In this document: piece after piece, positions 16,574 to 24,567 of the stretch | Position numbering within the stretch: the stretch's first letter is position 1 | Layout of the letters: every line of letters begins with the position of its first letter | Source: Deltaproteobacteria bacterium | Lineage (GTDB): Bacteria; Desulfobacterota; BSN033; UBA1163 | Length of the DNA stretch: 46,595 nt | Assembly (NCBI GenBank): GCA_016874935.1 | Contig: VGSS01000008.1 | Span: forward strand, 1 to 46,595 | Reading direction: 5' to 3' | Position numbers and translations under genes: made by a program | The notes under the pieces: generated by a model | What the model saw: the letters and a program-made list of their open reading frames with translations, nothing else | What the model was told of the DNA's origin: nothing | Databases searched by the model: none

Positions 16574-17209
16574 ATGAAAGAAGAAAAGGTTTTCTTCCCA
16601 ACCGGAGGGATTCAACTGGAGGGCCTCCTGAGCATGAACGAGGCTCTTTCTGTTAAAGGAGGGGTAGTCCTTTGCCATCCCCATCCCCAACATGGCGGAA
16701 ATATGCATAACCGTGTCATCACCACGGCTCTTGGGGCAGCCCAACAGGAAGGGTTCTCAACCCTACGTTTTAACTTCAGGGGAGTGGGGGATAGCGGAGG
16801 ATCCTATAGTGATGGTATCGGGGAGATGGACGATGTGGCGTCCGCCATTGAATTTTTACATTCAAAACAGAAAAACCCAGACCTTCCGCTTTTACTTCTG
16901 GGGTACTCCTTCGGAGCATGCACAGGCCTCCCTGTGGCTATCAAAGACAAGCGAGTCAAAGGAGTCGTAGCGATCTCTCCCCCGCTGGAGATGTTCGATT
17001 TTAATTTTTTAAAAGGGTATAAGAAGAGTAAACTCATTGTTGTTGGTGATAAGGACGAGTGGTGTCCCGTCCTTCGATTGGAAGACTGGTATCAACAGCT
17101 CGATGAACCAAAATCCTTGGCCCTCATTCAGGGAGCAGACCACTTATATTCTTATCAAGCCAACCTTCTTGTCCAGCCCCTGCGAGAATTCTTCAATTCG
17201 GACTTTTGA
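16574..17209 (+). CDS. Alpha/beta hydrolase (serine hydrolase, KANL3/Tex30-like or COG2945 type)
   Basis: 211 residues. The oxyanion/His motif VVLCHPHPQHGGNMHNRV near residue 37 and LRFNFRGVGDSGG are typical of the small hydrolases of COG2945. The nucleophile elbow is GYSFGA (Ser), the acid follows VVGDKDEWCP, and the His is in QGADHLY. There is no signal peptide, so it acts in the cytoplasm, presumably as an esterase or thioesterase of unknown substrate. The ribosome site before ATG 16574 is weak. Confidence 0.85.
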   Translation: MKEEKVFFPTGGIQLEGLLSMNEALSVKGGVVLCHPHPQHGGNMHNRVITTALGAAQQEGFSTLRFNFRGVGDSGGSYSDGIGEMDDVASAIEFLHSKQKNPDLPLLLLGYSFGACTGLPVAIKDKRVKGVVAISPPLEMFDFNFLKGYKKSKLIVVGDKDEWCPVLRLEDWYQQLDEPKSLALIQGADHLYSYQANLLVQPLREFFNSDF

Positions 17210-17233
17210 ATAATAAGTACCGACCTTATGTTT

Positions 17234-18103
17234 TTACTCCGAACTCCCAACTATGTTTTGAATTCTCCAGCCAATTCGATGGAAAAAGAGATGCACGGAG
17301 TATGTCCGGAGGGCTTTTCGTACTGCTCTTAGGATTTCCTGATCCCCCCCCGCATAAGCCATCAAAAAACGCCAGCGGTCTGTCCTTGTGATGGTCAGGC
17401 CAGAACGTTTCCATTTTTCAACGGAACGATTGAGACGGAGAAGGTTTTTCACTCTTTCCCTGACGGAAAGAACCTTTTTATGGTAGGATCGGTCAAAATC
17501 GATGATCAGAACCTGATCTCCGGCCACCAGGAGGTTTTTAAGCTGAAGATCTCTGTGATAAAAACCTTTCTGATGAAATTGTCGAAGGAGAAGACCTGCG
17601 GCCCGGATCGTCTTTCGCTTATGGAGGAGGCTTTCACGGGATAGTTTAGAGCCGTTTTCCTGAAAATACTGGATCAGATTTTTAGCGTGGGAAATCTCTA
17701 ATGATAGGAGATAAGCCCGGTAGAATGGCCCGAAAACGATTTGATGAATCGCCCCGATGGGTTGGATCGTTGGAATACCCAAGGATCGAATCTCTTCAGT
17801 CAAGGAAAGTTCTTTAAAGGACCTTGCTCCAAAGAGATAGAGGGATCGATTGAAAACCCTCAGGAGGCCTCCATGAGAATATTTCCTGAAAACGATTCTC
17901 ATTCCGCCCTGAATGGGTATGCAGGGGTGAGGAGTCCTGCCATTCAAATATATAGTTGTCGAGAGATGGGTTTTAAAAAAAGTGTTGAGGTCTTCGATCC
18001 CTTGACGAAGAAGGCTCTCCTTATAATCGTTGTGGAGGAGAAAATAGGTCTTTCCTTTTTCAGCGATGGAGAAGGAAGATGGGATCGGGATTTTTTTAAA
18101 CAT
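17234..18103 (-). CDS. KdkA/InaA-type lipopolysaccharide kinase
   Basis: 289 residues from ATG 18103; a TTG at 18139 would add 12, and neither has a good ribosome site. The kinase motifs are QFHQKGFYHRDLQLKNLLV (catalytic loop with HRDLQxxN) and VLIIDFDRS (metal-binding Asp). The upstream glycine-rich region GGMRIVFRKYSHGGLLR matches 3-deoxy-D-manno-octulosonic-acid kinases, which phosphorylate the inner core of LPS in the cytoplasm. The C-terminal part RVKNLLRLNRSVEKWKRSG is also typical. Its end is 24 bases from the convergent hydrolase gene, with no clear terminator between. It stands alone rather than in an LPS cluster. Confidence 0.8.
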   Translation of the reverse strand: MFKKIPIPSSFSIAEKGKTYFLLHNDYKESLLRQGIEDLNTFFKTHLSTTIYLNGRTPHPCIPIQGGMRIVFRKYSHGGLLRVFNRSLYLFGARSFKELSLTEEIRSLGIPTIQPIGAIHQIVFGPFYRAYLLSLEISHAKNLIQYFQENGSKLSRESLLHKRKTIRAAGLLLRQFHQKGFYHRDLQLKNLLVAGDQVLIIDFDRSYHKKVLSVRERVKNLLRLNRSVEKWKRSGLTITRTDRWRFLMAYAGGDQEILRAVRKALRTYSVHLFFHRIGWRIQNIVGSSE

Positions 18104-18205
18104 CGGGTTTAAAGTAAAGGAATCCCGCTGGTTTGTCAATTCTGAAATTTGACAAGGAGCGGTGTTTATTATAATTTTAGAGAAAATTTAAGAAAGGGGT
18201 ATCCT

Positions 18206-19645
18206 GTGGAATATGAACCTGTCATCGGGCTGGAGGTCCATGCCCAGCTTCTGACCCGATCAAAAATCTTTTGCGGATGCTCTACTTCATTTGGAGAAGA
18301 ACCCAACACCCAGGCCTGTCCGGTCTGCACAGGCCAGCCCGGATCACTTCCGGTCATCAACCGGAAGGCTGTCGAATTTGCCATCAGGTTAGGCTTGGCT
18401 ACAAGCTGCCGGATTGCAGCCTATAGCGTATTCGCCCGGAAAAACTATTTTTATCCGGATCTTCCAAAGGGTTATCAGATTTCCATGTATGAATATCCTC
18501 TGGCGGAACATGGTTTTATTGAGATCATTTTTCAGGGGGAGAAGAAACGGATTGGCATCATACGGATCCATATGGAGGAAGATGCCGGGAAGTTAAAGCA
18601 TGGTGAGACACCTGAAACAGCCCCATTCAGTTATGTCGATTTCAACCGAACCGGTGTTCCTCTCGTTGAGATTGTAAGCGGGCCGGATATCCGTTCGCCC
18701 CAGGAGGCAGGAGAGTACCTGAGAAGGCTTCGAACCATCCTCCAGTACCTGGAGGTCTGCACGGGAGACATGGAGAAGGGAACTTTCCGGTGCGATGCCA
18801 ATGTCTCGGTCCGGCCTAAAGGACAGGCCGAGTTAGGGACGAGGACCGAATTGAAAAATATGAATTCCTTCCGTCATGTGGAGAAGGCATTGGAGTATGA
18901 GATCAAGCGTCAAATTGGAGCTTTACAAGATGGGGAAAAGGTCGTTCAGGAGACGAGGCTCTGGGACACAGATCAGAACATTACCGTATCGATGAGAGGG
19001 AAGGAAGAGGCTCACGACTACCGGTATTTTCCCGATCCGGACCTGGTTCCCCTGAGGATCGATGGGAAATGGATTGAAGAGATTCAAAAGAACCTTCCCG
19101 AGCTGCCCGACCAGAAGAAAGAGAGGTTTGTCGAGGATTATAAGGTTCCCGAATACGACGCGGAGATTCTTACATCAACAAAGGCCATGGCCAACTATTT
19201 TGAGGACTGTGTACGCCTCTTTTCCGAACCCAAAACAGTGAGCAACTGGATGATGGGAGACCTCCTGAGGGAGTTAAAGCGGGACGAAAGGGAAATCGAT
19301 CAATGCCGTGTCACGCCAAAACATCTGGCGGAAATGCTTAATATGTTAAAAGACGGAACGATCAGCGGAAAGATTGCCAAGGATGTCTTCGAGGAAATGT
19401 ATCGAACTGGAGACCTGCCCGAGAAGATTGTCAAGGACAAGGGATGGGTTCAGATCCTCGACACAGGAGAGATCGAAGGGACGATCGAAAAAGTGATTCA
19501 GGCCAACCCGAAACTGGCGGAAGCCTATCAAAAGGGAAAGGAGAAGGTATTCGGATTCCTCGTGGGGGAAGTGATGAAGGAGACAAAAGGAAAAGCCAAC
19601 CCAAAACTGGTCAATGAATTGCTTAGGAAAAAACTGAAAGGTTGA
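18206..19645 (+). CDS. gatB: Asp/Glu-tRNA amidotransferase subunit B
   Basis: 479 residues, full family length. The GTG at 18206 is preceded by AAAGGGG and is followed at once by the conserved [13 protein letters not shown]. The zinc site (FCGCSTSFG with CPVCTGQPG), the catalytic-domain strand [13 protein letters not shown] and the C-terminal YqeY-like tail domain ([20 protein letters not shown]) are all there. GatB activates the side chain of misacylated Asp-tRNA-Asn or Glu-tRNA-Gln for amidation. gatA and gatC are not in this window, so the subunits are encoded apart. It may be co-transcribed with mtnA, 64 bases downstream. Confidence 0.95.
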   Translation: MEYEPVIGLEVHAQLLTRSKIFCGCSTSFGEEPNTQACPVCTGQPGSLPVINRKAVEFAIRLGLATSCRIAAYSVFARKNYFYPDLPKGYQISMYEYPLAEHGFIEIIFQGEKKRIGIIRIHMEEDAGKLKHGETPETAPFSYVDFNRTGVPLVEIVSGPDIRSPQEAGEYLRRLRTILQYLEVCTGDMEKGTFRCDANVSVRPKGQAELGTRTELKNMNSFRHVEKALEYEIKRQIGALQDGEKVVQETRLWDTDQNITVSMRGKEEAHDYRYFPDPDLVPLRIDGKWIEEIQKNLPELPDQKKERFVEDYKVPEYDAEILTSTKAMANYFEDCVRLFSEPKTVSNWMMGDLLRELKRDEREIDQCRVTPKHLAEMLNMLKDGTISGKIAKDVFEEMYRTGDLPEKIVKDKGWVQILDTGEIEGTIEKVIQANPKLAEAYQKGKEKVFGFLVGEVMKETKGKANPKLVNELLRKKLKG

Positions 19646-19709
19646 GGTTTAGGCTGAGGTTGATCCAAAATCTGTGTCATCGCACTTGCGTAATCGGTGT
19701 AATCACGTC

Positions 19710-20750
19710 ATGAAATTTAAAACCATCGAGTGGAAGAAAGACCTGGTTAGGATCCTCGACCAGAGGAAGCTTCCTCAAGAAATCCGTTATTTGGAATGCA
19801 GGGGTGCTTCCGCTGTTGCAAAGGCAATACGGAACATGGCCATCCGGGGTGCTCCCGCGATCGGCGTTGGGGCGGCCATGGGGATCGCACTTGCTGCCAG
19901 AAAGATCCGCTCCAACCATCCGGAGATATTCTGGACCAAGATCGAAGAGGTCTGCCATCTGATGGGGGAGACCCGACCCACCGCCGTCAACCTTTTCTGG
20001 GCTATCGAGCGAATGAGGAGGGCGCTCAATCAACTCCATTCCGAAGATGTGGAGGGTTTAAAGTCAAGATTGGAAAGAGAAGCTCTCCAAATCTACAGGG
20101 AAGACGTGGAGATCAACCGAAAAATCGGAGAGAACGGAAAGAGCCTCATTCAGGATGGGGTGGGGGCGCTCACCCATTGCAATGCAGGCGGTCTGGCTAC
20201 GGCTGGTTACGGGACAGCCCTGGGAGTAATCCGGTCAGCCTGGGCTGAAGGCAAACGATTTCATGTCTATGTGGATGAGACCCGTCCCTTACTCCAGGGA
20301 GCCAGATTGACCGCCTGGGAATTGATTCAGGAAAAGATACCCTGCACCGTGATCACTGACAGCATGGCCGGATCGCTGATGGAGAAAGGGAAGATCAATC
20401 TCGTTTTAGTCGGAGCGGATCGGATTGCCAGAAATGGGGATACAGCCAATAAGATCGGGACTTACAGTCTTGCTGTGCTTGCGAACTGGCATCAGATTCC
20501 CTTCTATGTAGCGGCTCCGACCTCCACCTTTGACCTCAACCTCACCTCGGGAAAGGACATTCCAATTGAAGAGAGGGCAGCGGAAGAGGTCACTCATGTG
20601 GGTGGAAGGCGGGTTACTCCAGAAGGGGTTAAAGTATTCAATCCCGCCTTTGATGTCACCCCGCATTCGCTCATTGAAGCCATCATTACCGAAAAAGGGC
20701 TCCTGCGAAAGCCTTTTGAGAAGGCGATGAGATGGGTCGTAGACAAATGA
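19710..20750 (+). CDS. mtnA: S-methyl-5-thioribose-1-phosphate isomerase
   Basis: 346 residues. MtnA isomerises 5-methylthioribose-1-phosphate to the ribulose form in methionine salvage. The conserved AIRNMAIRGAPAIGVGAAMG is at the N terminus, the catalytic Cys lies in THCNAGGLATAGYG and the catalytic Asp in LVGADRIARNGDTANKIGTY. I used ATG 19710 (MKFKTIEW) because it begins the conserved domain. No other salvage gene except the overlapping SAM-cleaving enzyme is nearby; in many anaerobes MtnA serves alternative routes (for example the DHAP shunt). Confidence 0.95.
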   Translation: MKFKTIEWKKDLVRILDQRKLPQEIRYLECRGASAVAKAIRNMAIRGAPAIGVGAAMGIALAARKIRSNHPEIFWTKIEEVCHLMGETRPTAVNLFWAIERMRRALNQLHSEDVEGLKSRLEREALQIYREDVEINRKIGENGKSLIQDGVGALTHCNAGGLATAGYGTALGVIRSAWAEGKRFHVYVDETRPLLQGARLTAWELIQEKIPCTVITDSMAGSLMEKGKINLVLVGADRIARNGDTANKIGTYSLAVLANWHQIPFYVAAPTSTFDLNLTSGKDIPIEERAAEEVTHVGGRRVTPEGVKVFNPAFDVTPHSLIEAIITEKGLLRKPFEKAMRWVVDK

Positions 20751-21547
20751 AGAACCCCATCGTCACTCTGCTCACCGATTTTGGGACGAAGGATCATTAT
20801 GTGGCCTCCATGAAGGGCGTGATATTGAAGATCAATCCCCTCTGTAAGGTTATAGACATCACCCATCACATCCACCCGCAGGACATTATGGAGGGGGCCT
20901 TCGTCCTTGCCAATGCCTTCTCCTACTTTCCTGAAGGGACTGTTCATCTGGCTGTGGTGGACCCGGAGGTAGGGGGGCCAAGGGATTCCATTCTCATTGT
21001 AACAGATCATTTTTTCTTCGTAGGTCCTGACAACGGCCTCTTAACCTTGGTTCTCCATCAAGAGAAAGTTAAAGAAGCGTTTAAGCTAACCGAGAAACGT
21101 TTCTTTCTTCCGAATGTGAGCAATACCTTTCATGGCAGAGATCTCTTCGCACCGGTAGCAGCCCATTTAACATTAGGCATTTCACCCAAGGCTTTTGGAA
21201 GAAGAATTGATTCATGGAAGACCTTAGAGTTCCAAAGACCACTGGTAAAAGACGGGGGCATGATAGGCAAGGTGATCCATATCGATTCATTTGGAAATCT
21301 CGTTGCTAACATCGGCGAGAAAGATCTCGATCGTTTTGTCGGAAAGCTTCCTTTCCATATTCTGATAGGAAAAAGGAGAATCGAGGGAACTCAAAAAGGA
21401 TACTGGGAGGTTAAAAGAGGGGGCCTGTTAGCCCTGATCGGGAGCAGTGGGCTTCTGGAAATATCTGTTAATAAAGGGAATGCCCAAAAAGTATTGAAAG
21501 TGAAGAAGGGAGATAAGGTATTCGTTCAAAACACGAAGGACGATTGA
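20747..21547 (+). CDS. SAM hydroxide adenosyltransferase (DUF62)
   Basis: 266 residues from ATG 20747, which overlaps the mtnA stop by four bases (ATGA); an in-frame ATG at 20732 would add five residues. Members hydrolyse S-adenosylmethionine to adenosine and methionine. Conserved segments are LLTDFGTKDHYVASMKGVI, DITHHIHPQDIMEGAFVL, HLAVVDPEVGG, HGRDLFAPVAAHL and VIHIDSFGNLVANI, with the Asp-His pairs typical of the trimeric fold. The last codons run into a heptamer repeat array. Coupling with mtnA suggests a shared role in SAM/5'-deoxy-nucleoside salvage (inference). Confidence 0.9.
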   Translation: MKNPIVTLLTDFGTKDHYVASMKGVILKINPLCKVIDITHHIHPQDIMEGAFVLANAFSYFPEGTVHLAVVDPEVGGPRDSILIVTDHFFFVGPDNGLLTLVLHQEKVKEAFKLTEKRFFLPNVSNTFHGRDLFAPVAAHLTLGISPKAFGRRIDSWKTLEFQRPLVKDGGMIGKVIHIDSFGNLVANIGEKDLDRFVGKLPFHILIGKRRIEGTQKGYWEVKRGGLLALIGSSGLLEISVNKGNAQKVLKVKKGDKVFVQNTKDD

Positions 21548-21574
21548 CGAGAGACGAAGGACGAATGAAGGAAG
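21533..21574 (+). repeat. ACGANRG heptamer array overlapping a gene end
   Basis: Units acgaagg, acgattg, acgagag, acgaagg, acgaatg and aaggaag start inside the last five codons of the SAM hydroxide adenosyltransferase gene; the TGA stop belongs to the second unit. Third array of this type in the window. Confidence 0.75.
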
Positions 21575-21598
21575 AAAAATGAAAATATAAACACTCTG

Positions 21599-21680
21599 TA
21601 GCCGCAACCTTCCCGCTGCGCCGGAGCGCATGCGAGGCGAGTAGGTTGCGTGATTTTCGATGGCTAAAGCCTGCGTCTAT
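21599..21680. repeat. GCAACCT…AGGTTGC palindromic repeat
   Basis: gcaacct (21604-21610) pairs with aggttgc (21643-21649) around a GC-rich centre with cgctgcgccggagcgcatgc, and gtagcc before it is answered by ggctaaagcc after it. It resembles dispersed GGCTAAAGCC-type elements. It sits 23 bases upstream of the aminotransferase gene. Confidence 0.6.
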
Positions 21681-21702
21681 AAGTTAATCAGGGAGTGAGA
21701 CG

Positions 21703-22845
21703 ATGATTTCAAAGAAAGCTCAAGAGATTCCTCCGTTCATTGTGATGGATGTCTTGGAGAAAGCGCAGGAACTGGAAAGAAGAGGGGAGCATATCATCCA
21801 TCTCGAAGTGGGGGAACCGGATTTTGATACTCCGGAATGTATCAATGAGGCAGGTTATCGTGCAATCTGCGATGGAAAAACTCATTACACTCACAGCATG
21901 GGCCTCATCGAGTTGAGAGAGGCCATTGCAGAGGATTACTGGAATAAGTATCGAGTCAAGGTATCTCCCGAGCAGATCCTTGTGGCCTCGGGAACCTCTC
22001 CGGCCATGCTCCTCCTCTTTTCGACTTTGTTGAATTCCGGAGATGAGGTCATTCTCTCCAATCCGTATTATCCGTGCTATCCCAATATCATCCGCTTTGT
22101 GGACGGAGTCCCCGTCTTTGTTGAGGTATTAGAGGAGGAGGGATTCCAGTATCTTCCTGAGATGATTGAGGAGAAACTGCGTCCAAGGGTCAAAGGGATT
22201 ATGATCAATTCCCCTGCCAATCCAACCGGAAATATCATGTCAGAGGAGAGGATGGGAAAAATTGCCCAATTTTCTCCTTACATCATTTCTGACGAAATCT
22301 ACCATGGCCTGGTTTATAAAGGAGAGGCCCATTCGATTCTTGAGTTTACAGAGAGGGCCTTTGTCATCAATGGCTTTTCAAAGCTCTATGCGATGACCGG
22401 ATGGAGGTTGGGATATCTGATTGCCCCGAAAGAGTTTATCCGGCCCATGCAGAAGATTCAGCAGAACCTCTTCATCTCCGCCAGCTCCTTTTCCCAGTGG
22501 GCGGCCCTGGCCGCTCTTCAGAGGGCAGGCGAGAATGTTCAAAAGATGGTTGAAACTTATGATCAAAGGCGCTGCTTTCTGATCCCGAGGCTTAAAGAGT
22601 TGGGGTTTGGAATCACGGTGGAGCCTACAGGGGCATTCTATGTCCTAGCCAATGCCAAACGGTTTTCTAAGGATTCCTACCGTCTGGCTTTTGACATCCT
22701 GCAGGAAGCAAAGGTGGGAGTGGCGCCAGGCATTGATTTCGGAAGCAATGCAGAGGGCTACCTCCGACTTTGCTACGCCAATTCAATGGAGAACATTGTG
22801 GAGGGGATGAACCGATTGGAAAGGTATTTGAGATGTTATAAATAA
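21703..22845 (+). CDS. Class I/II pyridoxal-phosphate aminotransferase
   Basis: 380 residues, aspartate-aminotransferase fold type I. The PLP lysine is in VINGFSKLYAMTGWRLGYL, the phosphate-binding TSPAM is in VASGTSPAMLLLF, the Asn/Asp pair in INSPANPTGN and ISDEIYHGLVY, and the substrate-carboxylate Arg in YLRLCYANS. N-terminal HLEVGEPDFDTPE is typical of archaeal/bacterial AspC and alanine-type enzymes. The substrate is probably a small amino acid but cannot be fixed. ATG 21703 follows GGGAG. Confidence 0.9.
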   Translation: MISKKAQEIPPFIVMDVLEKAQELERRGEHIIHLEVGEPDFDTPECINEAGYRAICDGKTHYTHSMGLIELREAIAEDYWNKYRVKVSPEQILVASGTSPAMLLLFSTLLNSGDEVILSNPYYPCYPNIIRFVDGVPVFVEVLEEEGFQYLPEMIEEKLRPRVKGIMINSPANPTGNIMSEERMGKIAQFSPYIISDEIYHGLVYKGEAHSILEFTERAFVINGFSKLYAMTGWRLGYLIAPKEFIRPMQKIQQNLFISASSFSQWAALAALQRAGENVQKMVETYDQRRCFLIPRLKELGFGITVEPTGAFYVLANAKRFSKDSYRLAFDILQEAKVGVAPGIDFGSNAEGYLRLCYANSMENIVEGMNRLERYLRCYK

Positions 22846-22851
22846 AGCCAA

Positions 22852-22950
22852 GCGGTTAGTGCGTGGCGTACAGGGCCAACGTTTGAGGCCAAAAGAAATG
22901 CGGAGCATTTGGATGGTAATTTTTTGGCCGGTGTTATGCGCCGTTAGTCA
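22852..22950. repeat. attC-like hairpin element
   Basis: gcggttagtgcgtggcgtac on the left and ggtgttatgcgccgttagtc on the right frame an inverted repeat GGCCAAAA (22887-22894)/TTTTGGCC (22922-22929) and an inner stem aaatgc/gcattt (22896-22910). The words GCGTGGCG and GTGTTATGCGCCGTTAG recall integron attC (Vibrio VCR-like) sites. The outer core boxes do not match the RYYYAAC/GTTRRRY consensus well, so this may be a degenerate attC or a different palindrome. It lies at the 3' end of the frameshifted antitoxin gene, where a cassette attC would be. Confidence 0.35.
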
Positions 22951-22956
22951 CCGACA

Positions 22957-23186
22957 TTAAAAATTTTCTGCGAAATTAAAAACAGGCACTTCAAGTATTT
23001 TGACAGGCTTAAATTTGTCTTTTGCAAACTTCAATAACTCATCAGTAACATCGGGAGAATAAGTCTTTTCTCCACATCGATCACAGACCTCAACGGGGAC
23101 GTGTTCAACAAGAAAAACCTGTCTTCTTCATAACTGAAAGTGACTAACATTTTCTTTGTTTCACCGCCGCAAAAAACACATTTCAT
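22957..23186 (-). pseudogene. YgiT-type zinc-finger antitoxin, frameshifted
   Basis: Starting at ATG 23186 behind GGAGG, the frame reads MKCVFCGGETKKMLVTFSYE then EDRFF; the rest of the protein continues one base out of frame as VEHVPVEVCDRCGEKTYSPD and VTDELLKFAKDKFKPVKI up to a TAA at 22957. One extra A in the A5 run near 23111 (six instead of five) would restore a 76-residue protein with two CxxC pairs, the MqsA/YgiT zinc-finger fold. Such proteins are antitoxins paired with DUF4258/MqsR-type RNases. No partner toxin is visible here. Either a real decayed gene or a single-base sequence error. Confidence 0.7.
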
Positions 23187-23293
23187 TCCTTTTTCCTCCT
23201 CATTCTATAATTTATCCATCGGAGGAAGTGAAAGCTGAACATGAAGATGCCGACCAGATTTCGTCTTCCCATAGATAAGGCAGCTTGGAGATC

Positions 23294-23458
23294 ATGAGCG
23301 AAAGAAGACGGTACAGTTACAAACCATCGGTCAAAAAGATGTGGGATGAGGCAAAAAGCCGTCTGGATATTTCCTCTCCGGAAAGTGTGACCCTCGATCA
23401 GATCGCACAGGTTAGCCGTGAGCTCCTTCAGAAAATGGAAAAAATACCAGTGAAATGA
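23294..23458 (+). CDS. Possible 54-residue basic protein
   Basis: Short open frame starting MSERRRYSYKPSVKKMWDEA, helical and basic at the N terminus, with a second part SVTLDQIAQVSRELLQKM. GGAG precedes the ATG by 3-4 bases, which is tight. No family recognised. Codon use and GC content resemble neighbouring genes. It lies divergent from the frameshifted antitoxin, in a region of repeats, and may be a genuine small gene or a remnant. Confidence 0.35.
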   Translation: MSERRRYSYKPSVKKMWDEAKSRLDISSPESVTLDQIAQVSRELLQKMEKIPVK

Positions 23459-23500
23459 GCAAATTCGATTGACAATCATATGGATCTATGTATGATGGTC

Positions 23501-23652
23501 TTGTAAAAGTCTGAAAACGTGATTTTCTGTCATTCCTGCCCCGATTTTCATTGGGATAAACTCCAGCAGTCCCGCCAAAGGCGGGACAGTCTTTTCATGT
23601 AGTTGGAATTCTCTGGATTTCCGTTTGTACGGGAATGACGACTTTTTACGAG
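23501..23652. repeat. GTCATTCC-type palindromic element with AAAAGTC arms
   Basis: Arms cttgtaaaagtc (23501) and gactttttacgag (23640-23652) are inverted. Inside, gtcattcctgcc faces gggaatgacg, and tcccgccaaaggcggga forms a 7-bp central hairpin. Same family as 7899-8017, 11103-11172 and 34252-34363. It ends 57 bases before the hydrolase start. Confidence 0.7.
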
Positions 23653-23709
23653 TCCATCATGTATTATAAACTGAAAAGTGTGAATTTAGTCCTGAAAGGA
23701 GGCAATCCT

Positions 23710-24567
23710 ATGGATATCGGTCAGCAGAACCATCACACAAAGGGGAGTTTTTCAAGGCGGATGTTTCTGAAAATTTTGGGATGGTTAACCTTGGCAGGTG
23801 TTTTTAAAAAAATAACCGGAGTCGCTCATTCACAGGAAAAATCAGACGTCCTATCTGAGAGTGTTAGGTTTGAAGGCAAAGGGGGGACGCTGGGAGGATA
23901 CCTTGCCAGACCTTCTGGAAAAGGGCCCTATCCGGGGGTCATCGTGATACATGAGAACAGGGGGGTCACGGACTATATTAAAGAGGTGACCCAAAATATT
24001 GCAAAAGAAGGGTATGTGGGGCTTGCCGTTAATCTTGTATCCCGCAGCCTCGGGCCGGATTATCCCGGAGGTTCAGATGAGGCGCTTAATGCCCTAGGTA
24101 AATTATCGGATGCCGAGGCAATGGCTGATCTGGACGCCGGTGTCGAGTACCTTAAAAAACAACCCGTCGTATTTACCAACTCCATCGGCTGCATGGGGTT
24201 TTGTATGGGGGGAAGATATTCACTTCTTTTTGCCGCGCACAGAAAAGAGTTAAAAGCTGCTGTGGTCTTTTATGGTCGTCCAATAAACAGGATCACCCCT
24301 TTACAGCCAAAATCGCCGATCGATGTTGTACCGGAGATGAACGCACCGCTACTCGGAAATTTCGGAGAAGCGGATCCGGTTATTCCTGTTGCCGACGTCA
24401 AAAAACTTGAAGAAGAATTGACGAAAAACAATAAGATATATGACATCAAGATATACCCGGATGCGAAGCACGCCTTTCACAGGGAAGGGCCGAATTACCA
24501 TGCAGAGGCTGCAAAGGACTCATGGAAACGGGTTCTGATCTGGTTCTCAAAATACTTGAAGACATAA
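23710..24567 (+). CDS. Exported dienelactone-hydrolase-family protein (Tat signal)
   Basis: 285 residues from ATG 23710, chosen because AAAGGAGG lies 7 bases upstream. A twin-arginine signal (FSRRMFLKILGWLTLAGVF, Arg16-Arg17) directs the folded protein to the periplasm. The dienelactone hydrolase fold has the oxyanion strand YPGVIVIHENRG, the nucleophile elbow MGFCMGGRYS (Cys), acid in NFGEADPVIP and His in PDAKHAFHREGP. Homologues cleave lactones or small esters; the Cys nucleophile and exported location match YghX/carboxymethylenebutenolidase-like proteins. The last 46 bases overlap the radical SAM gene. Confidence 0.85.
   Translation: MDIGQQNHHTKGSFSRRMFLKILGWLTLAGVFKKITGVAHSQEKSDVLSESVRFEGKGGTLGGYLARPSGKGPYPGVIVIHENRGVTDYIKEVTQNIAKEGYVGLAVNLVSRSLGPDYPGGSDEALNALGKLSDAEAMADLDAGVEYLKKQPVVFTNSIGCMGFCMGGRYSLLFAAHRKELKAAVVFYGRPINRITPLQPKSPIDVVPEMNAPLLGNFGEADPVIPVADVKKLEEELTKNNKIYDIKIYPDAKHAFHREGPNYHAEAAKDSWKRVLIWFSKYLKT

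Noticed and set aside
17206-17391. Small + strand open frame after the hydrolase gene
   Set aside because: It lies opposite the kinase gene and shows no ribosome site or protein-like composition.
18149-18205. Upstream extension of GatB
   Set aside because: AAAGGGG precedes GTG 18206, which begins directly at the conserved [14 protein letters not shown].
23635-23709. Longer N terminus for the dienelactone hydrolase
   Set aside because: This part lies in the palindromic repeat and lacks a ribosome site; ATG 23710 has AAAGGAGG and starts a clean Tat signal.
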